This document shows positions 7,585 to 14,866 of a stretch of DNA of 17,588 nucleotides, in pieces (the first letter of the stretch is position 1; the number at the start of each line of letters is the position of its first letter). The notes beneath the pieces are model-generated. The model saw only the letters and a program-made list of their open reading frames with translations. It did no database searches and was not told where the DNA came from. Source of the DNA: an uncultured Roseiflexaceae bacterium (GTDB lineage: Bacteria; Chloroflexota; Chloroflexia; Chloroflexales; Roseiflexaceae). A program made the position numbers and the translations under genes. The DNA is taken from assembly GCA_937988885.1 (NCBI GenBank), contig CALKHR010000090.1, forward strand, positions 1-17,588. The letters run 5' to 3'.

Positions 7585-8538
7585 TCACCCATTGAGCGGT
7601 AACGACCACACCGCACCGCTCGCGAATCCCTGAGCCGCCAAAAAATCCCTCGAAGCGGCATCTGGCGGCGCGATTGCCAACAGGATCGCACAACCCCGAG
7701 CGCGGGCCAACTGCACCGCAGCCGCGACCAGCGCAGCACCAACCCCATGGCGTCGCTGATCGGGGGCCACCACCAACTCATCGAGCGTGGCGTACCAACC
7801 GCTCAGGCGCTGATGAAAGCTGAGCGCAGCAACACCCACTACCATCGTATCGTGCTCGGCTAAAAGTGTCGGATGATCGGGAGCGTGGAGCCGATCGTGG
7901 AAGAGAGCATCGGCGATCTGCCAGCGTTCACTACCAGTCCCCGCCTCGGGCAGCACCAAGTTCAATGCCTGTACCGCATCGGCTTGGCTCGCATAGCGTA
8001 TCCGCACCTGCCCAGAGGTCTCCAGCGGCAGCGATGATGACCAGCGCCGCTGCCTCCAACGCTCGATCGCCTGCAGATGCGAGCGAAACGCGAACGGCTC
8101 CGGCAGTGCATCGACAGCAAACGCCGCCGCCTCTAGCGCATCATCGTTGGCCTGCAACGTCCCACCCACAGCCGTAGCCGCATAGATGATGATTATACCG
8201 CTCTGTTCGCGATTGCCAAACGAGTACACACCCAACAAGTGATCGATCTGCACCAGCAGACCCGTCTCCTCGTGACACTCGCGAATCGCCGCCTCCTCCG
8301 CACTCTCCCCCAACTCCATATACCCGGCGGGCAGCGCCCAATGACCGGCCTGCGGTGCGTAGCGACGACGCACCAACACCACCGCATCATCGAGCGCCAC
8401 TACCACGCCAACTGCGGGCAACGGGTTCCGATAGAAAATAAAGCCACACGCCGGGCAGACCTCACGATCGCGGCCTTCCACAAAGCGACGTTGCATCGGT
8501 GTGCCACAGCGTGGGCAATACATACTTGCGAGCATCAT
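7585..8538 (-). CDS. Zinc ribbon-Nudix hydrolase-GNAT acetyltransferase fusion
   Basis: This 317-aa cytoplasmic protein has three modules. The N-terminal zinc ribbon has two CxxC pairs (Cys8/Cys11 in CPRCG and Cys28/Cys31 in CPACG). The Nudix domain spans about 40-165, with the full Nudix box at 72-94 (G72, E78, R86-E87, E90-E91, G93), which binds metal and hydrolyses a nucleoside-diphosphate-linked substrate. The C-terminal GNAT domain spans about 177-317, with the acetyl-CoA pyrophosphate loop at 252-270 (DELVVAPDQRRHGVGAAL). The SQPWPFPxS signature that marks NudC-type NADH pyrophosphatases is not present, so the substrate is open. The start is uncertain: ATGs at 8538, 8535 and 8523 all lack a strong Shine-Dalgarno, and I kept the longest. 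It lies 64 nt after the phosphatase gene and is probably in its operon. Domain calls are strong, substrates unknown. Confidence 0.88.
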   Translation of the reverse strand: MMLASMYCPRCGTPMQRRFVEGRDREVCPACGFIFYRNPLPAVGVVVALDDAVVLVRRRYAPQAGHWALPAGYMELGESAEEAAIRECHEETGLLVQIDHLLGVYSFGNREQSGIIIIYAATAVGGTLQANDDALEAAAFAVDALPEPFAFRSHLQAIERWRQRRWSSSLPLETSGQVRIRYASQADAVQALNLVLPEAGTGSERWQIADALFHDRLHAPDHPTLLAEHDTMVVGVAALSFHQRLSGWYATLDELVVAPDQRRHGVGAALVAAAVQLARARGCAILLAIAPPDAASRDFLAAQGFASGAVWSLPLNG

Positions 8539-8602
8539 TCAACTTGATGAGTGCGCTTTCGGGTATCTACCAAGAAATACTACACGCATCCCAACAGCAG
8601 CG

Positions 8603-9244
8603 CTAGATCGCCTTCTGGCGCTCGCGAACTGTTTCGAGCCGACCCAAATGGCTGGCCTCGCTCAAGCTCACCAAATACGGCAGATCATCACCGTACTCGA
8701 TCACGCTGATGCTCGCATTCGTCACCCAAATGCGGTTAATGCGATCCATATTCATGCCGAGTGCATCGGCCACTAGGATCTTCACCACCACATCGTGTGT
8801 CGAAATCAGCACATTTCCATCGGGGTACGTCTTGCAGAGATACTCCTTGAAATCGAGGACGCGCTTCAAAATATTGCTGAAGCTCTCACCGTTCGGCATC
8901 TGCGCGCGTGTCGGGTGTTCGCGCCACTCGCGCAGCCCATCCCCGTAACGCTCGAGCACCTCATCGGCCAGTAAGCCCTCCCAATCGCCGTGATTAATCT
9001 CCAACAAGGCAGGAGAGTACTCAAACGGAATATCGCGGTGATACCGAGCGATCGCTTCAGCAGTCTTCGCAGCACGCTGAAGGGGGCTGGAAAAAATACG
9101 ATCAATTGGCTCATCGGCAAGGCGCAGAGCCAACGCCTCGGCCTGCCGCAACCCCAATTCCGACAAAGGAGCATCGGCTTGGCCTTGGTAGCGGCCAATT
9201 CGGTTCCACTCGCTCTCGCCGTGACGAATGATAATGAGACGCAT
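8603..9244 (-). CDS. Histidine phosphatase family protein (phosphoglycerate mutase-like)
   Basis: This is a 213-aa cytoplasmic member of the branch 1 histidine phosphatase superfamily, which removes or moves phosphate through a phosphohistidine. The catalytic motif RHGES has the nucleophile His8 with Arg7. Arg57 (SSPLQRAAKTAEAI), Glu82 (LLEINHGDWEG) and His150 (ISTHD) complete the usual active site. Length fits the cobC/GpmB-type phosphatases rather than the longer dPGM glycolytic mutases, so I do not assign a specific substrate. ATG at 9244 is preceded by a modest GGA about 9 nt away. It is the first gene of a likely two-gene unit with the Nudix-GNAT gene and is divergent from pgl, with its promoter at 9298-9325. 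Confidence 0.9.
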   Translation of the reverse strand: MRLIIIRHGESEWNRIGRYQGQADAPLSELGLRQAEALALRLADEPIDRIFSSPLQRAAKTAEAIARYHRDIPFEYSPALLEINHGDWEGLLADEVLERYGDGLREWREHPTRAQMPNGESFSNILKRVLDFKEYLCKTYPDGNVLISTHDVVVKILVADALGMNMDRINRIWVTNASISVIEYGDDLPYLVSLSEASHLGRLETVRERQKAI

Positions 9245-9297
9245 GACTATCTATCCATTCATTGAAACTGATTTACAATGTCGTCGATGACAGGTGC

Positions 9298-9325
9298 ATT
9301 ATAGCCGAAAACTTGCTTATTTCAT
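9298..9325 (-). promoter_or_regulatory. Sigma-70-type promoter for the phosphatase/Nudix-GNAT unit
   Basis: A perfect TATAAT -10 box is read on the minus strand at 9298-9303. A 16-bp spacer separates it from ATGAAA (9320-9325), a 4/6 match to the -35 consensus. Expected start is near 9291, about 47 nt before the phosphatase ATG. I could not identify a convincing plus-strand promoter for pgl in the same 156-bp divergent gap. Confidence 0.55.
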
Positions 9326-9388
9326 GTGCAGAGGTCCCTGAGAGTTCCAAACCGCTGGATGATGCACCGTAACCGCACTCGCAGCAAG

Positions 9389-9394
9389 AAGGAG
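9389..9394 (+). promoter_or_regulatory. Ribosome-binding site fixing the pgl start
   Basis: AAGGAG lies 6 nt before the ATG at 9401. The same frame is open from 9326, but those extra 25 residues are basic and unlike the family, so the ATG at 9401 is the start. Confidence 0.75.
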
Positions 9395-9400
9395 ACGGAG

Positions 9401-10156
9401 ATGAGTGAAACCAACGCACGAACCATCCGCGTTGTCCAAGATCCCGCAGCGCTGGCTGTCGAAGCCGCCGAGCGCTTCGTTGCACTAGCCGCCGCCGCCA
9501 TCCAAGCGCACGGGCGCTTCCGCGTCGCCCTTTCGGGCGGTAGCACTCCCCGCGCTATGCACCAATATCTCGCTGAGCACCACCGCGACGATGTCGATTG
9601 GGCCAATGTGGAGGTCTTTTGGGGCGACGAGCGCTTCGTCCCGCTCGACCACCCCGACAGCTGCTACCGTATGGCCCGCGAAACGCTGCTCGACCACGTG
9701 CACATCCTCGCCGCCAACATCTACCCGATGCCCACCGTCGGCAGCACGCCCGAGGAATGCGCCAGCGCCTACGCCGAAACGCTCACTGCCGTATTCGGCA
9801 CCGACCTGCCCCGCTTCGACCTGATCTTCCTGGGCATGGGCCCCGACGGCCACACCGCCTCGCTGTTCCCAGGGCACCCCGAGGTGGTCGCACCCACCGA
9901 TGCGCTCGTCGCGCCCGTGTACAACTCGCCCAAACCGCCGCCGACCCGCGTCACCTTCACGTATCGGCTGCTCAACAACGCCGCGCAGATCATCTTCCTG
10001 GCGGGTGGGAGCGACAAAGCCGCCACCCTGCGCGATGTGCTCGAAGGCCCGGCCAACCGTGTCCAACTGCCCTCGCAAGGCGTTGTACCGACCAATGGCC
10101 AGTTGACGTGGCTGGTCGATCAGGCCGCCGCAGCGCAGTTGAGCGGGCGTGCCTAA
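9401..10156 (+). CDS. pgl: 6-phosphogluconolactonase (DevB/SOL type)
   Basis: The enzyme hydrolyses 6-phosphogluconolactone to 6-phosphogluconate, the second step of the oxidative pentose phosphate pathway, in the cytoplasm. The protein is 251 aa, the usual length. Family signatures are all present: ALSGGSTPRAM (43-53), VFWGDERFVPLDHPDSC (72-88), DLIFLGMGPDGHTASLFPGHP (140-160) with the catalytic-region GPDGHTASLFP, and a late TRVTFTYRLLNNA segment. Start chosen from AAGGAG 6 nt upstream. It is the only plus-strand gene here; no zwf or gnd lies next to it in the window, so it appears to be a single-gene unit, ended by the hairpin at 10174-10199. Confidence 0.95.
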   Translation: MSETNARTIRVVQDPAALAVEAAERFVALAAAAIQAHGRFRVALSGGSTPRAMHQYLAEHHRDDVDWANVEVFWGDERFVPLDHPDSCYRMARETLLDHVHILAANIYPMPTVGSTPEECASAYAETLTAVFGTDLPRFDLIFLGMGPDGHTASLFPGHPEVVAPTDALVAPVYNSPKPPPTRVTFTYRLLNNAAQIIFLAGGSDKAATLRDVLEGPANRVQLPSQGVVPTNGQLTWLVDQAAAAQLSGRA

Positions 10157-10173
10157 CGCCGTGCCAACAAACA

Positions 10174-10199
10174 AGGGTGTGGGAATCGCCCCACACCCT
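10174..10199. terminator. Bidirectional hairpin between pgl and the amidohydrolase gene
   Basis: A perfect 10-bp stem (AGGGTGTGGG at 10174-10183 with 10190-10199) has a 6-nt loop, 17 nt after the pgl stop. On the minus strand it is followed by TGTTTGTT, a fair U-rich run, so it can also stop transcripts from the convergent amidohydrolase gene, which ends 120 nt away. Confidence 0.7.
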
Positions 10200-10318
10200 G
10201 GTTATTGGTACATCTGTCACCTACATGCAACCGCTCGGGCACTCGCGGGCATGACCACGGGCGCTGTCCCAGCCGATGCGCTGATCTCACCAAACCAATA
10301 CAGCATAACAACCGGGCA

Positions 10319-11953
10319 CTAGCGCTCCCACACGATCTCGCCCTCGATCATGGTCAACTCCGAGCGCACACTATGTAAACCTGTTGGGTTGATCGTGAAC
10401 GGATCATCGGAGAGCACCGCCAAGTCGGCCAACATGCCCGGCATCAGCGTGCCCTGCTCGTGCGCAGTGCCCGCTGCCACTGCCGCGCCGACCGTGAAGC
10501 CGCGCAGCGCATCGGTGACCGAGATGCACTGTTCGGGGTACCAGCCACCCGGAGGCGTGCCGTCGATGCGTTGGCGTGTCACCGCGGCATGCACGCTGAG
10601 CCACGGGTTCAGCGGCTCCACCGGGGCATCCGAGCCGAAGGCCAGCACCGCGCCGCTCTCCTTCAGGGCGCGCCATGCGTAGGAGAGCGCGGCCCGCTCA
10701 CCCCACAGCCGATCGGCCATCTCCATATCGGAGGTGGCGTGGATGGGTTGCATCGAGGCGACTACGCCCAACTGCGCGAACCGAGGGATGTCGCGGGGGT
10801 GCAGCACTTGGCAATGCTCGATGCGGTTGGGCAGCGCTAACTTGGGCGGCTTGCTCTCCACTTCCAAGGCATTCGGGTCGGTCTCCGACAGCATGCGCTG
10901 CGCCCGCTCGATCGCATCGAGCACGCGGCGGTTGGCCGCATCGCCGATCGCGTGGATGATCACGGCAATGCCGCTGCGATTGGCCCGCAGCACCAGATCG
11001 TTCAACTCCTCGGTTCCGATGGTCTGGCTGCCCAAGTGGCGGCGCCCCTCGTAGTGCGAAAGCATCTCGGCGGTCTCCGAGCCGAGCGAGCCATCGGCGA
11101 ACAGCTTCAGCGCGCCGATCCGCAGCCAACGGTCGCCCAAGCCGCTACGAATGCCCATGCGCAGGGCGTCCTCGAAGTTATCGAGGCCGATGTGGCTTAG
11201 GCAGCGCAGCCGCAATTGGCCACGTTCGCGCAGCAGTTGCAGGTCGGTCAGCGTATGGGCACCGTCTCCTGGGTGCAGCGTGGGTGGGATATGCACGCCA
11301 GCCATCCCGTAGGAATGCGCCTCGGTGATCGCGGCCTGTAGGGCCGATAAGCGCTCCTCCTGGGTCTCTTCGGGCAGGATCTTGCGCACCAGATCCAGCG
11401 CCGTCTCCAGCAGGATGCCGGTGGCCTTCTTCTTCTCGCGCTGGATGGTGCCGCCGGGCGGATCGGGAGTTTGATCATCGATCTGGGCCAACTCCAGCGT
11501 GCGGCTGTTCACCCAGGCCGAATGGCCGTCCTTGCGGGTCAGGAACACCGGGCGGTCGGGCACCACTCGATCGAGCATTGCGGCGGTGGGCCATTGCCCG
11601 CCCCACAGCGAGTGGTTCCAACCGCTGCCGATCAGCCAAGCGCCGGGAGGCAGTTCGGCGGCCCTGGCGGCGATTAGTTCGAGAGCGGTCTCAACATCGG
11701 CAACGCCATCGAGTTGCACTTGGCGGCGCGTAATGCCGTACCACGTGAAGTGGACGTGCGCATCGGTGAGGGCGGGTACGACTGCACGGCCCTGTAGGTT
11801 GATGCCCTCGGCCCGACCGCCTGTGGCAGCCTGCACCTTGCCCTCGGAGCCAGCCGCCAGCACGCGCCCATTGCGAATAGCGAGCGCTTGGACGCGGGGC
11901 TGCGCTGGGTCAAGCGTATAGATCGGCCCGTTGTACAAAATGATGGTCGACAT
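10319..11953 (-). CDS. Amidohydrolase family 3 protein (YtcJ-like)
   Basis: This 544-aa metal-dependent hydrolase of the amidohydrolase superfamily (amidohydro_3/YtcJ group) is predicted to be cytoplasmic, as no signal peptide is seen. Metal and catalytic residues are in place: the HxH motif in DAHVHF (His66, His68), Lys283 in GALKLFADGSLGS (the position usually carbamylated in this group), His334 in IIHAIGDAANRRVLDAIE, His380 in RIEHCQ, and Asp442 in AFGSDAPVEP. The C-terminal composite beta domain returns with PGMLADLAVLSDDPF. Family members act on amide, formamide or related bonds, and the substrate here cannot be told from sequence or neighbours. The start is well supported by AAAAAGGA (11961-11968) 7 nt before the ATG, and a promoter lies upstream. 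It faces pgl tail to tail. Confidence 0.93.
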   Translation of the reverse strand: MSTIILYNGPIYTLDPAQPRVQALAIRNGRVLAAGSEGKVQAATGGRAEGINLQGRAVVPALTDAHVHFTWYGITRRQVQLDGVADVETALELIAARAAELPPGAWLIGSGWNHSLWGGQWPTAAMLDRVVPDRPVFLTRKDGHSAWVNSRTLELAQIDDQTPDPPGGTIQREKKKATGILLETALDLVRKILPEETQEERLSALQAAITEAHSYGMAGVHIPPTLHPGDGAHTLTDLQLLRERGQLRLRCLSHIGLDNFEDALRMGIRSGLGDRWLRIGALKLFADGSLGSETAEMLSHYEGRRHLGSQTIGTEELNDLVLRANRSGIAVIIHAIGDAANRRVLDAIERAQRMLSETDPNALEVESKPPKLALPNRIEHCQVLHPRDIPRFAQLGVVASMQPIHATSDMEMADRLWGERAALSYAWRALKESGAVLAFGSDAPVEPLNPWLSVHAAVTRQRIDGTPPGGWYPEQCISVTDALRGFTVGAAVAAGTAHEQGTLMPGMLADLAVLSDDPFTINPTGLHSVRSELTMIEGEIVWER

Positions 11954-12075
11954 AGACGTATCCTTTTTGCATGCTCTCAGCGGCCACTCGGGCAGTGCAC
12001 TGTGAGAACGGCGATTCTTGGAGAGGATTGAGGTTTGGTGCCGGTATGTTCGCTGGTGTATGCGCTCCTGATGGT

Positions 12076-12104
12076 ATGGTAGGGAATGCGTTGCTATTTG
12101 TCAA
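12076..12104 (-). promoter_or_regulatory. Sigma-70-type promoter for the amidohydrolase gene
   Basis: A perfect -35 box TTGACA (minus strand, 12099-12104) is followed after 17 bp by TACCAT (12076-12081), a 4/6 match to the -10 box. Expected start is near 12069, leaving a leader of about 115 nt. The leader contains a perfect 10-bp palindrome, CAGTGCACTG (11993-12002), of unknown meaning. Confidence 0.55.
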
Positions 12105-12132
12105 TGCCCGCGCACTGCGACCGCACATCGTT

Positions 12133-14715
12133 CTAGCGTTCGAGCCGCACCAACACCCGCGTTTCGATCGGCGCAATGCCGGGCATCGCCACGCGCAGCC
12201 GCAACGTGTATTCGCCCGGCTCAAAGTTGGAGGTCTGCCACACGCCCAGGATGCCGTCGGTGATGCCCAGGCCGCCGCCGCTGATCGACTGCCAACTGCT
12301 CGGCTCGCTGCCGCTGCCGATCTCGAGCGTGTAGGCTCCGGCAGCGCTGCCCCGCACGAACACCTGCGTCTGCGTGATGGTGGCGCTGGCGGTCGGCTGC
12401 GCGATCAGCGCCAGCGACGAACTGCTGCCAATGGGCGGGTCGCCGCCGGATGGGTTGGTGCCACCCGCGACGGTATCGCTGGGGACGGGCGGCGGGCAGA
12501 AGACTGTGGGTGGCTGCGGGATGCCGGAAGCCTCCGCCCAATCGTGGAACTCGGGCGGATAGGCCACGAACGCCACTTCGCGCACCTCGTCGGGCGGCGA
12601 GTACGATGCGGCCAGGCAGGTGCCATCGCCGGCCACGCGCAAGCGCCGCAGCACCACATCACTGGTCTTTGGCTCGGTGCCCGCCACGAACAGTTCATCG
12701 CGGCGGTTCGGGCAGGCCTCACCCGCCAGCGCGCCCGTGTCGGCGCAGATCGTCACGATCGAGATGCGGTCGGGGCGCGCGAAGGGCTGGATCGGTCGGC
12801 CCTCGTGGTAGCGCTCCATAATCGCGTTCCAGATCGAGCCTGCGCCATTGACGCCCGCCACCTCTTGCATGGGCGAGTTGTCGCTGTTGCCGACCCACAC
12901 ACCAACCGTAATATCGGGCGTGTAGCCGATCGCCCACGAATCCTTCCAATCGTTCGAGGTGCCCGTCTTCACGGCGGCGGGTCGCCCGTTCGACAACTCC
13001 ATCACGCTGCCCGGGCCGAACATGTAGGTGCGGGCTTGGTTATCGCTCAGAATATCGGTGATCAGGTAGGCGATCTGCTCGCCCTGCGACCCCAGCACTT
13101 GGCGGCTCGGCTTTTGGTCGGCGCTCTCCAGCACATCGCCACGGGCATTGGTGATTTTGAGGATGCCGATCGGCTCGCGCATCTTGCCGCCGTTGCGGAA
13201 GGTGTTGTACACGTTCGTCAGGTCGAGCAGGCGCACCTCGCCAGCACCCAGCACCAGCGCCAAGCCGTAGCGAGACGGGTCGTTCAGCGTGGTGATGCCC
13301 ATGCGGTGGGCCAGTTCCACGAACGTCTCCACGCCGACGAACTCGATCGCCTTGATGGCGGGGATGTTGAGCGAGTTGGCGAGCGCCATGCGCAAGCGCT
13401 GCGGGCCGTGCCAACTGTCGTCGTAGTTGCGGGGCGCGTAGACGGTGCCGTCGCCCATCGGGTACTCGACGGGCGTGTCCCAGATCACGGTGGCGGGGGT
13501 CCAACCGCGCTGCATCGCGGCGGCGTACACGATCGGCTTGAGCGCCGAGCCGGGTTGACGCGGCGCCAGCGCCACGTTCACCTCGCCATCGATCGTCGGG
13601 TCGTTGAAATCGACGCTGCCGACCATCGCCAAGATCTGCCCATCGGGCGTCAGCATTACCACGGAGGCGTTGGTGGCGTTTCGCTCGCGCAGTTCCGCGA
13701 TGCGCTCACGCACGATGCGCTGCGCCTCGGCCTGCCAGTTCAGGTCGAGCGTTGTGACGATCTTCAAGCCGCCACGGTAGAGCGTATCGGGGCCGTAGCG
13801 CTGCTCCAACACATTGCGAATGTAAAAGACGAAGTGCGGCGCGAGCATGTTGGTGGTCTGCCGCACCAGCGTCACTTCGGTCTGTTCCAGCTCGCGGGCC
13901 TGCGCAGGCGTGAGGAAGCCGTTCTTCACCATCAGATCGAGCGTGATCTTCTGGCGAGCCTTCGCGCCCTCCATATTCTGGAACGGATCGAGGAGCGTGG
14001 GCGATTGCGGCAACCCCGCGATCAGTGTGGCCTCGGCTGGACTGAGTTCCCACACATGCTTGCCGAAGTACGCTTGCGCGGCGGCCTCCACGCCATACGC
14101 CTGATTACCGTAGTAGACCTCGTTCAGGTAGAGGCTGAGGATCTGATCTTTGCTGTACTCCCGCGACACACGGTAGGCCAGGATCGCCTCGCGCAACTTG
14201 CGCTCAAACGAGATGCGGGAGCGCTCCTCGGGCGGCATCAGCACGTTGCGCACTAACTGCTGCGTAATGGTGGAAGCGCCGCTGACCACCTCTTGCGCCT
14301 GGTAGTTCTGCAGCGTCGCCCGCACGATGCCGCGCAGATCGACGCCAGGGTTCTCGTAGAAACCGGAATCTTCAACGGCGATCGTGGCGTCCTTCAGCGT
14401 CTGCGGGATGCGGTCGAACGGCACCACCGTGCGCCGCCCACCGAGCGGATCGATCAACTCGTACAGCAGCGTGTGGCCGTCGCGAGCGTAGATCTGGGTC
14501 GTCTCCGCCGGGCGGTACTGCCCGATCGTCGAAGGGTCGGGCAGGTCTTTGCCATAGTAGTGATATGCCCACAACGCGGCCCCGATCGCCAACAGCGTGG
14601 CGAACAGCGTGATTTGGACGAATGCAAGCAGCAACCGCCAGAGGAACGGCAAAAGCCCACGGCGTCGGGCGCGCCGTCGGCGGTGAGGGCGAGAGGTTGG
14701 GTATTCCTTGGGCAT
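12133..14715 (-). CDS. Class A penicillin-binding protein (PBP1A-type peptidoglycan glycosyltransferase/transpeptidase)
   Basis: This bifunctional enzyme polymerises lipid II and cross-links peptidoglycan outside the membrane. It is 860 aa from the chosen start. An Arg-rich cytoplasmic tail (10-20) is followed by one transmembrane anchor (about 22-48). The GT51 domain has catalytic Glu115 in VEDSGFYENPGVD, then GASTITQQLVRN, RKLREAILAYRVSREYSKDQILSLYLN and LSPAEATLIAGLPQSP. The transpeptidase domain has Ser390-x-x-Lys393 (SALK), Ser448-x-Asn450 (SLN) and Lys583-Thr-Gly (KTGTS). A Pro/Ser/Gly-rich linker leads to an Ig-like beta domain (about 768-860). In the first GT51 motif the usual His of EDxxFxxHxG is Asn122. 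The frame extends to 14793, but the start at 14715 (MPKEYPTSR) gives the typical short basic tail; no strong Shine-Dalgarno is seen for either. It lies downstream of the GT-C gene but has its own likely promoter. Confidence 0.94.
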   Translation of the reverse strand: MPKEYPTSRPHRRRRARRRGLLPFLWRLLLAFVQITLFATLLAIGAALWAYHYYGKDLPDPSTIGQYRPAETTQIYARDGHTLLYELIDPLGGRRTVVPFDRIPQTLKDATIAVEDSGFYENPGVDLRGIVRATLQNYQAQEVVSGASTITQQLVRNVLMPPEERSRISFERKLREAILAYRVSREYSKDQILSLYLNEVYYGNQAYGVEAAAQAYFGKHVWELSPAEATLIAGLPQSPTLLDPFQNMEGAKARQKITLDLMVKNGFLTPAQARELEQTEVTLVRQTTNMLAPHFVFYIRNVLEQRYGPDTLYRGGLKIVTTLDLNWQAEAQRIVRERIAELRERNATNASVVMLTPDGQILAMVGSVDFNDPTIDGEVNVALAPRQPGSALKPIVYAAAMQRGWTPATVIWDTPVEYPMGDGTVYAPRNYDDSWHGPQRLRMALANSLNIPAIKAIEFVGVETFVELAHRMGITTLNDPSRYGLALVLGAGEVRLLDLTNVYNTFRNGGKMREPIGILKITNARGDVLESADQKPSRQVLGSQGEQIAYLITDILSDNQARTYMFGPGSVMELSNGRPAAVKTGTSNDWKDSWAIGYTPDITVGVWVGNSDNSPMQEVAGVNGAGSIWNAIMERYHEGRPIQPFARPDRISIVTICADTGALAGEACPNRRDELFVAGTEPKTSDVVLRRLRVAGDGTCLAASYSPPDEVREVAFVAYPPEFHDWAEASGIPQPPTVFCPPPVPSDTVAGGTNPSGGDPPIGSSSSLALIAQPTASATITQTQVFVRGSAAGAYTLEIGSGSEPSSWQSISGGGLGITDGILGVWQTSNFEPGEYTLRLRVAMPGIAPIETRVLVRLER

Positions 14716-14836
14716 AGCGACTATGCGTTGGAGATCGGCGTGGCAGCGTGTACGAGGGTGCGAGCGACAATGGGGAGAGCAATCTGATGCCAACTACCGA
14801 TCACACAACAGTACAACAACTCGTTGGTGATTCGGC

Positions 14837-14845
14837 AGTATAGCA
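14837..14845 (-). promoter_or_regulatory. Extended -10 promoter for the PBP gene
   Basis: TGC directly followed by TATACT (minus strand; TGC at 14843-14845, TATACT at 14837-14842) forms an extended -10 element. No good -35 box is seen at 16-18 bp, which extended -10 promoters tolerate. Expected start is near 14830, about 115 nt before the PBP ATG and just after the glycosyltransferase stop. Confidence 0.45.
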
Positions 14846-14866
14846 CAGATGCGCGGCCTCTGTAGG

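Noticed and set aside
9485..10174. Minus-strand open frame of 229 codons opposite pgl
   Set aside because: Pgl has all family motifs and a strong ribosome-binding site on the plus strand; the minus frame shows none.
11971..14256. Long plus-strand open frame (761 codons) opposite the PBP gene
   Set aside because: It is antisense to a gene with every GT51 and transpeptidase motif intact. Its translation is Arg/His/Gln-rich with no recognisable domain, as expected for a shadow frame in GC-rich DNA.
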